DNA from: Mucilaginibacter inviolabilis | GTDB lineage: Bacteria; Bacteroidota; Bacteroidia; Sphingobacteriales; Sphingobacteriaceae | Assembly: GCF_011089895.1 (NCBI RefSeq) | Contig: NZ_JAANAT010000001.1 | Span: 3,472,001 to 3,536,000 of the forward strand | Reading direction: 5' to 3' | DNA length: 64,000 nt | In this document: positions 35,264 through 43,662 of the stretch, one piece after another | Position numbering within the stretch: position 1 is the first letter of the stretch | Layout: every line of letters begins with the position of its first letter | Program-made: the position numbers and the translations under genes | The notes under the pieces: model-generated | Database searches by the model: none | Seen by the model: only the letters and a program-made list of their open reading frames with translations | What the model was told of the DNA's origin: nothing

Positions 35264-35713
35264 ATGAAATTTACACGGGTTATACCTAAAGCTTACATCA
35301 AACTGCGCATACTGACCACGCTAATTGATTATACCATTTTTGGTACTTTCTATTTTACCTACCTGTATGTATTTAACGAGTCAGCCCAACCGGGCCATAT
35401 GGAAGTTAATGGGATAATGACATGGCCAATACCCATTGTTTGGATCCTTTATTTTGTACTGTTAGAATCCATAAATGGCACCCCCGGACATGATCTGTGT
35501 AAATTAAAAGTAGTAAAAACCGATGGATCAAAGGTTAGCTTTACGGATGCGCTGAAACGACGTATTTGTGACCCCATTGACATATTTATTTATGGGATAC
35601 CGGCACTGATCCTGGTTTCAAAAACAGAAAAACACCAACGCCTGGGCGATTTGCTGGCTAATACCGTTGTTGTAAAGGCAAGCGATATCGTCATAACCGA
35701 AGCTACTTTTTAA
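35264..35713 (+). CDS. RDD family membrane protein
   Basis: 149 residues with three hydrophobic segments and the RDD-domain features: an arginine-containing first helix (KLRILTTLIDYTIFG), the middle PGHDLCKLKVVKTDG stretch and the C-terminal QRLGDLLANTVVV. Function of RDD proteins is mostly unknown; some affect ion transport. It follows the GNAT-nitrilase gene by 9 bases in the same direction. A second RDD protein is encoded at 40292. Confidence 0.88.
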   Translation: MKFTRVIPKAYIKLRILTTLIDYTIFGTFYFTYLYVFNESAQPGHMEVNGIMTWPIPIVWILYFVLLESINGTPGHDLCKLKVVKTDGSKVSFTDALKRRICDPIDIFIYGIPALILVSKTEKHQRLGDLLANTVVVKASDIVITEATF

Positions 35714-35755
35714 TCGCTACCACAAAGCGGGACACTTGCGGCAGCATGGGGAAAA

Positions 35756-36085
35756 CTATGGGCTTTCAACACCAACATATTCTATGTATTGATCCGGAAA
35801 ACGCTTTGAAATACGAAGCCTGACTTTTTTATACTGCTTCAGACTATCTAGTGCAGCCCGGTTATAGGAAGAATAATTCTCGTTAAAAACCTTTCCATTA
35901 TACTCATATCGCACATGAACAAATGTAGCTCCTCTTGTGTATTCAACATCGGTAACCTGTGCAACAGTTATTATGGAATTTCTCATGACAATTGATTGTT
36001 TGTAATCGTAGTATACTTTATATACTACGATTACAAACAATACAGAAGATACAAAATACAGGGCTCTTTTATCTCTTGTTTCCAT
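35756..36085 (-). CDS. Hypothetical membrane-anchored protein (DUF3592-like)
   Basis: About 109 residues with one N-terminal helix (ALYFVSSVLFVIVVYKVYY) and a beta-rich outer part (AQVTDVEYTRGATFVHVRYE, then YNGKVF), reminiscent of DUF3592-type proteins. The ATG at 36085 (METRDKRAL) is preferred; one five codons upstream is also possible. Convergent with the RDD gene. Function unknown. Confidence 0.65.
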   Translation of the reverse strand: METRDKRALYFVSSVLFVIVVYKVYYDYKQSIVMRNSIITVAQVTDVEYTRGATFVHVRYEYNGKVFNENYSSYNRAALDSLKQYKKVRLRISKRFPDQYIEYVGVESP

Positions 36086-36209
36086 CAGCCAATACACGCA
36101 TGTTACGTATGCATATAAATGTATAAAAATTATTCATCCAAGATATAGGAAAGCATACGTAAGTATTAGTGAAATGGATGACTTGTACGAATACCGCGAT
36201 ACCCCTCAT

Positions 36210-36310
36210 GCCCAAGCAAGCGTCAACGCTTGATTGATATTTTAGAGTAAATGTCTACGCTCACAATCATTATAGTTTAAGCGAAAGAAACTTGAACTAG
36301 CGGGGTTTTA
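36210..36310. repeat. About 100-bp repeat, copy A, upstream of a hypothetical gene
   Basis: Starts GCCCAAGCAAGCGTCAACGC, contains the dyad CAAGCGT-CA-ACGCTTG (36217-36232), GTTTAAGCGAAAG and ACTTGAACTAGCGGGGT. It aligns by eye with 37039-37139 on the other side of the gene 36329-37018. The TTG of ACTTGAACT forms the -33 part of the promoter below. Confidence 0.65.
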
Positions 36311-36321
36311 AATTAAATTTG
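36292..36321 (+). promoter_or_regulatory. Perfect Bacteroidota promoter; probable leaderless transcript
   Basis: TTG (36292-36294), a 19-base spacer and TAAATTTG (36314-36321). The -7 element ends only 7 bases before the ATG at 36329, so transcription would start at or next to the start codon. Confidence 0.65.
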
Positions 36322-36328
36322 CTATCGC

Positions 36329-37018
36329 ATGAAAAAAAATCTCCCCCTAATTATATGCCTGATCATTGCTCTTTTATTCATAAGGCTGGTTTTTTTTATT
36401 AAAAATACAGGCGACAGAGATGTAAAATCGATGCAAAATGAAAACGTAACAATAAGTCAAACTATTCCGGTCGATTATGGAGACCTATTTAAATACAAAA
36501 ACAACCTGTCATCCGATGGAACGATAAATACCAGATTCCGGAATGCTGTTGCCGACATCAGATATGACAACAAATATTTTATCCAGGTGTATAAAATAGA
36601 TACCTCCTTCAATCATTCTTTGTCAGATTTTATCACAGAAAGCCATCAGGACAAGCACATTACTTATGATCAATCTTATAGAGAGATTAATGATCATAAG
36701 CTTTTCTCCATTAGCTACAAAGTGGGGCAACCAGAAAAGATATCGGCCATTTTTCTTAATATATTTGGTAATGACGCACAAACAATTGAAAAAAGGGACT
36801 CTATAGCGGGCTACTATTCAGATCTTAAAAATCTTTCTATTCAATATGGACAGAATCAGGCACAGGATATCTATATCAAACCGAAAGATGACAAGGCATC
36901 TATGCCAATTTCCATTTATTTTATCAAAAAAAACCAGGCCCTTTACTTGATTATTTTAACTGCAATCAATAACGAGCCAGTTACATCAACTACTTTAAAA
37001 GAGTTGCTGGCAAAATAA
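36329..37018 (+). CDS. Hypothetical protein with N-terminal membrane anchor
   Basis: 229 residues: a signal anchor (MKKNLPLIICLIIALLFIRL) followed by a soluble domain with no motif I recognise. AT-rich composition unlike the neighbouring hydrolase genes suggests an accessory gene. It is flanked on both sides by copies of an about 100-bp repeat. A perfect promoter ends 7 bases before its ATG, implying leaderless translation. A second small anchored hypothetical gene follows downstream. Confidence 0.75.
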   Translation: MKKNLPLIICLIIALLFIRLVFFIKNTGDRDVKSMQNENVTISQTIPVDYGDLFKYKNNLSSDGTINTRFRNAVADIRYDNKYFIQVYKIDTSFNHSLSDFITESHQDKHITYDQSYREINDHKLFSISYKVGQPEKISAIFLNIFGNDAQTIEKRDSIAGYYSDLKNLSIQYGQNQAQDIYIKPKDDKASMPISIYFIKKNQALYLIILTAINNEPVTSTTLKELLAK

Positions 37019-37038
37019 AATTCGGAGCAGAGTTCTTC

Positions 37039-37139
37039 GCCCAATCAAGCGTCCACGCTTACATTTTTCGATCTGGTAAGCGTAAACGCTTACCAGCATT
37101 GTGGTTTAAGCGAAAAACGCTTGAACTGGCGGACATTTA
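37039..37139. repeat. About 100-bp repeat, copy B
   Basis: Starts GCCCAATCAAGCGTCCACGC, contains a longer dyad CTGGTAAGCGT-AA-ACGCTTACCAG arms (37073-37096), GGTTTAAGCGAAAAACGCTT and GAACTGGCGGACATTTA. Diverged copy of 36210-36310; direct orientation. Confidence 0.65.
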
Positions 37140-37199
37140 TTTTAGAGATTTATAATACCTTTAACTAGATTGTTCACTTAGATTTTATAATAAAGTTCA

Positions 37200-37583
37200 A
37201 TGAAATTAAAAATCATATTGATGGTTATTATCTGGATTTCGATATACATTGTTTTTTTTCAAATCTTGCCTGGTCTAAACGAAAAGTATCATGAATGCAA
37301 TATATTTCACGAAATAAACAACCAACAAATCCACTCCAAAGTGCTAAGAAAATTTATTGATTCTGTTAATCATAATTATAAAACAATTAGTTACTTAAAT
37401 GATAATGGAGTAGAAGAGACTATGATGTTTCCCGCTAAGCTCGGTGATATGTATGATTTCTTAAATGTTGGCGATTCAATAATTAAAAAAGAAAACTCCA
37501 TTTACTATAAAGTAAAAAATAAAGCAACAGGAAGGGATACATCATTTAAACTCGATACTAAATGCAAGGATAGTTTAAAGTAA
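37200..37583 (+). CDS. Hypothetical protein with N-terminal membrane anchor
   Basis: 127 residues: N-terminal hydrophobic helix (MKLKIILMVIIWISIYIVFF) and a small polar outer domain. AT-rich like the gene upstream. No family recognised. The presence of two similar-style anchored hypotheticals with a repeat between them suggests a small accessory island at about 35.7-37.6 kb. Confidence 0.65.
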   Translation: MKLKIILMVIIWISIYIVFFQILPGLNEKYHECNIFHEINNQQIHSKVLRKFIDSVNHNYKTISYLNDNGVEETMMFPAKLGDMYDFLNVGDSIIKKENSIYYKVKNKATGRDTSFKLDTKCKDSLK

Positions 37584-37655
37584 TATCCCACTGCCAGTGC
37601 ATGTGTACCGCGTATACATCCACCCATTACCGCCAAAAAAGTGTAATTTTCACCC

Positions 37656-38486
37656 ATGATCCGTAAAGACAATTATACACTGCCCGGCGCTAAGGGCCGC
37701 CCGATGTTGATAGATGTAACGTATGACGATGCACTTAAAAACGCGCCGGTAGTGATCTTTGCGCATGGGTTTAAAGGCTTTAAAGATTGGGGCACACATA
37801 ACCTGGTAGCCGATTATTTCGCCCGTAACGGTTTCCGGTACCTCAAATTTAACTTCTCGCATAATGGCACTACGCCAGATCATCCTACCGATTTTGCCGA
37901 TCTGATTGCCTTTAGTGATAATACCTTTTCCATCGAGCTGGAAGACCTGGATACTATTATTGATTTTGCCTGCAGCGGCTCGGGTATGGCCGCAGCCAAT
38001 GGTGTATTTTTAATAGGGCATAGTATGGGTGGCGGCATCAGCATCATCAAATCAGCAGAGGACAGTCGCATCAAAAAACTGGTCACCATGGCTTCCATAT
38101 CCAGCTTCCGCAATCTGTGGCCGCAGCAAAGCGAAGCGCAATGGTATCTGCAGGGCGTCATTTATATGCACAACTCCCGCACCGGGCAGCAAATGCCGCT
38201 CAAATCAACCTTGCTGGATGACCTGGACAAACACCCTTTACGGCTGAATATCCCAGCCAAAGCCGCCGAAGTACAACAGCCCTGGCTGCTGGTGCATGGC
38301 GACATCGACCCAACGGTTCCCCTTGATCATGCCAAAGAACTGCATACAGCCCAACCCAGGTCCGAGCTGGTGATCATCAAAGGCGGTGACCATGTTTTAG
38401 GCGCCTCGCATCCTTACACCGGGGATACGCTCCCCGCTGCCCTACAGGAATTTTGCGACAGGACAATAGCCTTTTTTAATTATTGA
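37656..38486 (+). CDS. Alpha/beta hydrolase (dienelactone-hydrolase-like)
   Basis: 276 residues with the alpha/beta-hydrolase order: oxyanion-region HGFKGFKDWG near residue 37, nucleophile elbow GHSMGGG with S123, an acid in WLLVHGDIDPTVP and the final histidine in IKGGDHVLGAS. No signal peptide is seen, so probably cytoplasmic. The substrate is unknown; esterase or dienelactone hydrolase type activity is likely. Followed by a repeat-rich gap. Confidence 0.88.
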   Translation: MIRKDNYTLPGAKGRPMLIDVTYDDALKNAPVVIFAHGFKGFKDWGTHNLVADYFARNGFRYLKFNFSHNGTTPDHPTDFADLIAFSDNTFSIELEDLDTIIDFACSGSGMAAANGVFLIGHSMGGGISIIKSAEDSRIKKLVTMASISSFRNLWPQQSEAQWYLQGVIYMHNSRTGQQMPLKSTLLDDLDKHPLRLNIPAKAAEVQQPWLLVHGDIDPTVPLDHAKELHTAQPRSELVIIKGGDHVLGASHPYTGDTLPAALQEFCDRTIAFFNY

Positions 38487-38886
38487 ATTTGTCTCATTAA
38501 ACTATTACCTTTTCTCCCCGTCAGCAGATAAGCTTCGGGCGAAAGCGGGCAGAACAATGATGGCTTGTGCGGCTGCGGGGCATAGCAAGTTTTTGCTGAA
38601 GCGCAGGAAAAATGAGGGAACGAAGTGGGGCAAAATAATTGCAGCCCTAGTTCTGTCCGATTTGCAGGGCAAAGGCTATGAGCGCAAAGAAGCATTTCTG
38701 CTGACAGCCTTTTGGTTACTTTGTGGCGACAAAGTAACAGCTACAGCGGCAACTGAGCGTTCTAAAATAGATAACCCGCTCATCCTCCCAAATAAACCCA
38801 ACCGTCATTCCACAGTCAATAAACACCCCATTACCGTAACTTTAAACACTTAACCCTATCTTAAACCAAAATACTATTAGCTTACC
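38487..38886. other. Intergenic region with the about 220-bp element
   Basis: 400 bases between two hydrolase genes, mostly copy 2 of the dispersed element (38517-38738). A 98-codon ORF at 38557 runs through the repeat and is not credible. Confidence 0.6.
38517..38738. repeat. About 220-bp dispersed element, copy 2
   Basis: Starts CCCGTCAGCAGATAAGCTTC, shares GGGCGAAAGC and CGCAAAGAAGCATTTCTGCT with copy 1 (31467), and ends in a hairpin GTTACTTTG/CAAAGTAAC. The terminal stem is kept in both copies although the bases differ. Confidence 0.65.
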
Positions 38887-39885
38887 ATGAGTTTAGAAGG
38901 ATCACGAAAAGAAGGAAAAAAATATATTAACGTTATACCAACCGACGAAGGCGGCTTTGGTAAAATACTACCGATACTGGGCGAATACATCAACAACAAG
39001 GCCGAGAATACCCCTCTTAAAACACTAGGCCCTTTTAAAACCGATACAACTGCATACCAAAATCCGCCGGCCAGTGGCCTGCGCATCACCTGGATTGGCC
39101 ATACCAGTATATTAATTGAGATTGATGGCAAACGTATCCTCACCGATCCGGTTTGGAGCCAGCGTGTTTCGTTTTCCAAATACATTGGCCCTAAGCGCTT
39201 TTTTCAGCCACCGCTTTCATTAAGTGAATTGCCCCCGCTGGATGCTATCATTATATCACATGATCATTATGACCACCTGGATAAAGATACTATTCAATTT
39301 TTCGCCGGTTCTTCAACGCCGTTCTATTGTTCGGTAGGTGTAGGCCAACACCTGATTAAATGGGGTATTGCCGAAAACCGTATCACCGAAATGGACTGGG
39401 GTAATAGCGTAGTGATCGGTAATGATCTGGTAGTTACGGCTACCCCTTCGAGGCATTTTTCGGGCCGGGGTATCACTGGCCGTAATGAAACCTTATGGTC
39501 GTCATTCGTTATCAGAGGCACAAAACACAATATTTATTTTGGTGCCGATTCGGGCTGGTCGCCCAGTTTTGCGGAAATCGGCGAAGCCTTTGGCCCGTTT
39601 GATCTCACGATATTGGAAATTGGCGCTTATGGCAAATACTGGCCCGATATACACATGGGCCCCGATCATGCCTCCAACGCGCACCTGGCCCTCAAAGGCA
39701 AGCTGATGATGCCCGTACACTACGGCACTTTCAGTCTGGCCCCGCACGCCTGGTATGAACCTATTGAACGGTTAACCGATTTGGCAAAAGATAAAAATAT
39801 TAACCTGTTTGTCCCCAAACCCGGCGAACCAACCGAAGTAAAAGAAGCCTACAACAGCAATTGGTGGAAACCATATTTGTCGTAA
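38887..39885 (+). CDS. MBL-fold metallo-hydrolase (NAPE-PLD/UlaG-like)
   Basis: 332-residue metallo-beta-lactamase-fold protein. The metal site HDHYDH is at 125-130 after the strand IIIS; further ligands are plausible in the GADSGWS and MPVHYGTF segments. The core WIGHTSILIEIDGKRILTDPVWS is typical of the NAPE-PLD/UlaG group, whose members cleave phosphodiesters or lactones. No signal peptide is obvious. Probably monocistronic; a hairpin follows at 39969. Confidence 0.9.
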   Translation: MSLEGSRKEGKKYINVIPTDEGGFGKILPILGEYINNKAENTPLKTLGPFKTDTTAYQNPPASGLRITWIGHTSILIEIDGKRILTDPVWSQRVSFSKYIGPKRFFQPPLSLSELPPLDAIIISHDHYDHLDKDTIQFFAGSSTPFYCSVGVGQHLIKWGIAENRITEMDWGNSVVIGNDLVVTATPSRHFSGRGITGRNETLWSSFVIRGTKHNIYFGADSGWSPSFAEIGEAFGPFDLTILEIGAYGKYWPDIHMGPDHASNAHLALKGKLMMPVHYGTFSLAPHAWYEPIERLTDLAKDKNINLFVPKPGEPTEVKEAYNSNWWKPYLS

Positions 39886-39949
39886 GGTTCATAGTTGATG
39901 GATCATAGTTCATTGCAAAAGAGATTGTCATCCTCTCCCTAATTTTTCG

Positions 39950-40009
39950 TATCTTTATACCAATAACCAGCCCGGTTTTCTCTAAACCAGAAAACCGGGC
40001 TGTTTTGTT
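39950..40009 (+). terminator. Promoter-like box and strong hairpin
   Basis: Stem AGCCCGGTTTTCT (39969-39981) / AGAAAACCGGGCT (39989-40001), then GTTTTGTT. TATCTTTA (39950-39957), close to the -7 consensus, lies 11 bases before the stem, as at 1598-1655. Confidence 0.65.
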
Positions 40010-40074
40010 AAACAAGAAAAGGGATCAAAAACAAGTCAATTTTAAGTTAAAACAATAACAATCAATAAATTAAC

Positions 40075-40216
40075 ACTTTTTAAACCTTTCAAAACCCATC
40101 AAAAATTTGTTAAAAAGTGTTAAAATGGCGTTAAAATTTAGTTAAAGTGAGTAATAACTAAGCTTTTTCACCCTGTTTTCGACCGAAAAAGTGTTAAAAT
40201 TTGAGGTTTAAAAAGT
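40075..40216. repeat. AAAAAGTGTTAAA-type element
   Basis: Terminal inverted repeats of 13 bp, ACTTTTTAAACCT (40075-40087) and AGGTTTAAAAAGT (40204-40216). Internal AAAAAGTGTTAAAA words occur at 40112 and 40187. Similar in form but not in exact sequence to 4889-4998 and 60345-60454. Confidence 0.6.
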
Positions 40217-40291
40217 TTTTCTGTCCAACAAAGTAACTTCGGGCGTTTGCGATAATCAAACAAAGTAAATATCCCACAAAAAACCTGATCA

Positions 40292-40903
40292 ATGGCTCAA
40301 ACCTTTATATTGGTAATTGATGGTAAACCACAAGGCCCTTTTAGCATCGACCAGCTAAAAGACCACAAAGTAAAACCTACCGACTTTATAAAAACCCCAG
40401 AAATGGACGATTATAAAGAAGCACAGGAAATTGCCGAACTACGCGCACTTTTCGGTTTTGCTAAACCAGCATTGCTCATGCAATATTATGGCAGTTTTGA
40501 TCAGCGGCTGCTGGCTTCGGTATTGGATTGGTTTATCCTCTTCGGCGTGTTTGTGATTATCGCTTTTATTGTAGTACTGTTGTTTATTCAGGATAAAGAA
40601 ACGCGTATTATTGTATCCTTCAGTATTTTGGGCGTTATCCCCCTGGCTAAAGTGATTTATCATATTGTGATGGAAAGCTCCGCCAAACAGGCCACCTACG
40701 GCAAACAAATGCTCAAGATTAAAGTGGTAGATATGAATGGCGACCGTATCAGTACAGGTGTGGCTATCAGCCGTAATTTACTCAAACTGCTTTCTGCACT
40801 GCCCTTTTGCTTGGGTTATGTAATAGCTTTCTTCAACAAGAAACAGCAATGCCTGCATGATATGCTGGCTAATACCCTGGTGATCAAGGAAAGGTTATTT
40901 TAA
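40292..40903 (+). CDS. RDD family membrane protein with N-terminal GYF_2-like domain
   Basis: 203 residues. Residues 1 to about 52 resemble a GYF_2 domain (FILVIDGKPQGPFSIDQLKD), a small peptide-binding module often joined to membrane domains in Bacteroidota. From about 68 an RDD domain follows with three hydrophobic segments (WFILFGVFVIIAFIVVLLFI and others) and the RNLLKLLS and HDMLANTLVI ends. Membrane location is certain; function is not known. Lies between an AAAAAGTG-type element and ispG. Confidence 0.85.
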   Translation: MAQTFILVIDGKPQGPFSIDQLKDHKVKPTDFIKTPEMDDYKEAQEIAELRALFGFAKPALLMQYYGSFDQRLLASVLDWFILFGVFVIIAFIVVLLFIQDKETRIIVSFSILGVIPLAKVIYHIVMESSAKQATYGKQMLKIKVVDMNGDRISTGVAISRNLLKLLSALPFCLGYVIAFFNKKQQCLHDMLANTLVIKERLF

Positions 40904-40955
40904 TTTCCGGATAAGCAGCTCATAGAAATTTAAATAGCTATTCGACTATATTCAC

Positions 40956-40963
40956 TAAATTTG
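40956..40963 (+). promoter_or_regulatory. Probable ispG promoter (-7 element)
   Basis: TAAATTTG, a perfect TAnnTTTG match, 23 bases before the ispG ATG. No TTG at the expected -33 distance, so support is partial. Confidence 0.45.
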
Positions 40964-40986
40964 CATCTTATTAATTCATCCATTGC

Positions 40987-43062
40987 ATGAATACTGATGC
41001 TGTTAAATTGCTGCAAGGCCGCTATTGTAATTCGTTAATCGAATATTCGCGTTTTGTTACCCGCGAGGTAAACATTGGCGATGTGCCCATGGGCGGCAAT
41101 AACCCAATCCGGATCCAAAGTATGACCACTACCGATACCATGGATACTATTGGTACGGTTGAGCAATCTATCCGAATGGTTGATGCAGGCTGCGAATATG
41201 TGCGCATTACCGCACCCAGCATCAAAGAGGCCCAAAACCTGGCCGAGATCAAAAAGCAGCTTCGTCAGCGCGGCTATAACGTTCCGTTGGTGGCCGATAT
41301 ACATTTTACCCCCAACGCTGCCGAAGTAGCTGCACGCATAGTGGAGAAAGTAAGGGTAAACCCAGGTAATTACGCCGATAAAAAGAAATTTGACCAGATA
41401 GATTATACCGATCAGGAATACCAGGGCGAGCTGGAGCGCATCTATAAAAAATTTGCCCCTCTGGTTAATATCTGTAAAGAATATGGCACTGCCATGCGTA
41501 TCGGCACCAATCACGGCTCGCTGAGCGATCGTATCATGAGCCGTTACGGCGATACTCCGCAAGGCATGGTAGAATCGGCCATGGAGTTTATGCGGATGTG
41601 CGAAACGCTGAACTACTATAACCTCGTAATCTCCATGAAATCGAGCAACCCGCAGGTAATGGTGCAAGCCTACCGTTTACTGGTAGACACCATGGTAGCC
41701 GAAGGCATGAACTACCCACTGCACCTGGGGGTTACCGAAGCCGGCGACGGTGAAGATGGCCGTATCAAATCGGCGGTAGGTATCGGTACATTGTTAGAGG
41801 ATGGCTTAGGCGATACCGTACGTGTTTCCCTTACCGAAGAACCGGAAGCGGAAGCACCGGTAGCTATTGAATTGGTAAAACGCTACGCTTTAAGGGAAAA
41901 GGCGAAAGGCGAAGGGTTAAAGGCCGAAAGCAATAAAGACCAGGAAGAAAAAAACCTTTCACCTTTCGCCTTTCACCTTTCACCTGCCCAACACTCCCCC
42001 TACGAATACAAAAAGCGGCATACCTACGAGGCCAACGCCTTTATAGGCGGGCATATGGTACCAAGGGTGGTGGTCGATCTGTCGGCTAAAAACCTGAAAG
42101 ATCCGGCTGTTTTGAAGGACGCAGGATATATCTACTCGCCCCTGCTGGATAAATACAATATGGCCGAGCAATCGGTAGATTTTGTTTACCTGGCCGATGA
42201 GTTACCATCGTTTGTATTCCCAAGCAACTTAAAACAATTATACAACTATAAAACCTGGCAAAAACTAGCTGACAAAACCAATTGTCATCCGGTATTTTCT
42301 TTAGCCGAATATATTGCTACGGGCACCGATCGTTCATCCAAATTAAACCTCGTGAGGATATTACCTGCCGATATTGATTCTGATGAGTTTGGCTCACTGC
42401 CTTTTGATAACTCATTGGTATTTGTGCTGGAAACTGAGGCATTACACGGCATGGCCGATCAGCGTAGTTTCTTCTTCAAACTGGAAGAACTTGGACTCGA
42501 GGTTCCGGTGATAGTGAAAAGAAGCTACTTGTTTGAAAGTCAAAAGTCAAAAGTCAAAAGTCAAAATGATTCCGCTACTGAAGACTTAAGACTTAGTACT
42601 CAGAACTTACAACTGTACGCTGCTACCGATCTGGGCGCCCTCCTAGTTGATGGCTTTGGCGATGGAATATGGATCGATGCGCCAGAGCTACCCGCCAATG
42701 TCATTACATCCACAGCCTTTGGTATTTTGCAGGCTACCCGTTCCAGGATCTCCAAAACGGAGTATATATCGTGCCCAAGCTGTGGCCGAACCTTGTTTGA
42801 TTTAATGGTAACTACCCAGATGATCCGCAGCCGTACCAGTCATCTTAAAGGCCTTAAAATTGGCATCATGGGTTGTATTGTAAACGGCCCGGGCGAAATG
42901 GCCGATGCAGATTATGGGTATGTAGGTTCTGGTACCGATAAAGTGACACTTTATCGTGGTAAAGAAGCCGTAAAGAAAAACATCAGCTCGGTCAACGCGC
43001 TTGATGAACTCATTGGCATCATTAAAGAAGATGGCAATTGGGTTGAACAGGAACAAGCATAA
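40987..43062 (+). CDS. ispG: 4-hydroxy-3-methylbut-2-enyl diphosphate synthase, long three-domain type
   Basis: Penultimate enzyme of the MEP isoprenoid pathway. 691 residues: an N-terminal TIM barrel (about 18-300, VNIGDVPMGGNNPIRIQSMT), the large inserted middle domain of the plant/Bacteroidota/Chlamydia type, and the C-terminal Fe-S domain with C596, C599 (CPSCGR), C630 and E637 (GCIVNGPGE) as cluster ligands. Two low-complexity blocks break the domain pattern in frame: residues about 302-333, encoded by GAAAGGCGAAGG/CCTTTCACC words, and about 516-543, encoded by AAGTCAAAAGTC words. Both match the style of intergenic word repeats. All catalytic residues are intact, so the enzyme should work. 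Confidence 0.96.
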   Translation: MNTDAVKLLQGRYCNSLIEYSRFVTREVNIGDVPMGGNNPIRIQSMTTTDTMDTIGTVEQSIRMVDAGCEYVRITAPSIKEAQNLAEIKKQLRQRGYNVPLVADIHFTPNAAEVAARIVEKVRVNPGNYADKKKFDQIDYTDQEYQGELERIYKKFAPLVNICKEYGTAMRIGTNHGSLSDRIMSRYGDTPQGMVESAMEFMRMCETLNYYNLVISMKSSNPQVMVQAYRLLVDTMVAEGMNYPLHLGVTEAGDGEDGRIKSAVGIGTLLEDGLGDTVRVSLTEEPEAEAPVAIELVKRYALREKAKGEGLKAESNKDQEEKNLSPFAFHLSPAQHSPYEYKKRHTYEANAFIGGHMVPRVVVDLSAKNLKDPAVLKDAGYIYSPLLDKYNMAEQSVDFVYLADELPSFVFPSNLKQLYNYKTWQKLADKTNCHPVFSLAEYIATGTDRSSKLNLVRILPADIDSDEFGSLPFDNSLVFVLETEALHGMADQRSFFFKLEELGLEVPVIVKRSYLFESQKSKVKSQNDSATEDLRLSTQNLQLYAATDLGALLVDGFGDGIWIDAPELPANVITSTAFGILQATRSRISKTEYISCPSCGRTLFDLMVTTQMIRSRTSHLKGLKIGIMGCIVNGPGEMADADYGYVGSGTDKVTLYRGKEAVKKNISSVNALDELIGIIKEDGNWVEQEQA
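41892..41986. repeat. Word repeat inside ispG, block 1
   Basis: AAGGGAAAAGGCGAAAGGCG and following GGCGAAGGG words on the left, CCTTTCACCTTTCGCCTTTC and following CACC words on the right; arms are inverted complements. Stays in frame with ispG. Confidence 0.75.
42534..42615. repeat. Word repeat inside ispG, block 2
   Basis: Four AAGTCAAA words followed by GACTTAAGACTTAGTACTCA-type words. Same AGTCAAAA word as the leuB gap at 14593. In frame with ispG, between the middle domain and the Fe-S domain. Confidence 0.7.
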
Positions 43063-43121
43063 AACAGAACAGGGCAGGCCTCGCGCCAACCCTTGTTCAA
43101 AGTATAATTAAAAAAGATCAT

Positions 43122-43427
43122 TTATCTATTCAGATTGAACGCAAGTGCGATCAGCTTCTTGTTTTCGGAATTGCCCTTCCCTTCATTCAGCTTGTCAGAC
43201 AACTGATTTAAAGCCAGCTTTGTTTTTTCGCGCTTCAAATTCAGTCTGGCGTTAATAGTTTCTTCATAAATCAGTTTCGATTCATCTGTATAAAACCTAA
43301 TGATTTGCACTTTCGATTGATGAGGGTTGCTTTCTACTACCCAAAAGCCGTGTTCGGGTGTTTTTGTTTGAGCCTGGCTGCATACAGCGCTTATCAGGAT
43401 CAATGCTGTTAACATAATTGTTTTCAT
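43122..43427 (-). CDS. Small secreted hypothetical protein
   Basis: 101 residues with a signal peptide (MKTIMLTALILISAVCSQAQ) and a charged mature part with no motif recognised (SKVQIIRFYTDESKLIYEET). Probably periplasmic. Convergent with ispG; the gene is isolated from the LytS-type kinase gene by an AT-rich gap. Confidence 0.7.
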   Translation of the reverse strand: MKTIMLTALILISAVCSQAQTKTPEHGFWVVESNPHQSKVQIIRFYTDESKLIYEETINARLNLKREKTKLALNQLSDKLNEGKGNSENKKLIALAFNLNR

Positions 43428-43662
43428 AGCCCATTTTCATTTAGTAATCTAAATTAGCCGGGCCGTATATTATTAAAAAACAACGTTGTTATTCAGCCAT
43501 CATTTGCATACCAACTGCATTTATTACCATTCAATCAACACTGGTCAAAAATAATTACTCGTACTAAATATTTTTTTGTTGTATATCGATGAAAATATGC
43601 AGTTTATCGCATTTAGATAAAAGATTTTACATCTTTCGGCCTATATCAGGTAAATTAGCTTT

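Larger units (their letters stand above)
39886..40291. other. Intergenic region with hairpin and AAAAAGTG-type element
   Basis: Begins with TTCATAG/GATCATAG words, then the promoter-hairpin module (39950-40009), then the AT-rich element at 40075-40216. No gene seen. Confidence 0.6.

Noticed and set aside
38557..38853. 98-codon ORF between the two hydrolase genes
   Set aside because: It runs through the about 220-bp dispersed element; the other copy at 31467 does not keep the frame, and the protein has no recognisable features.
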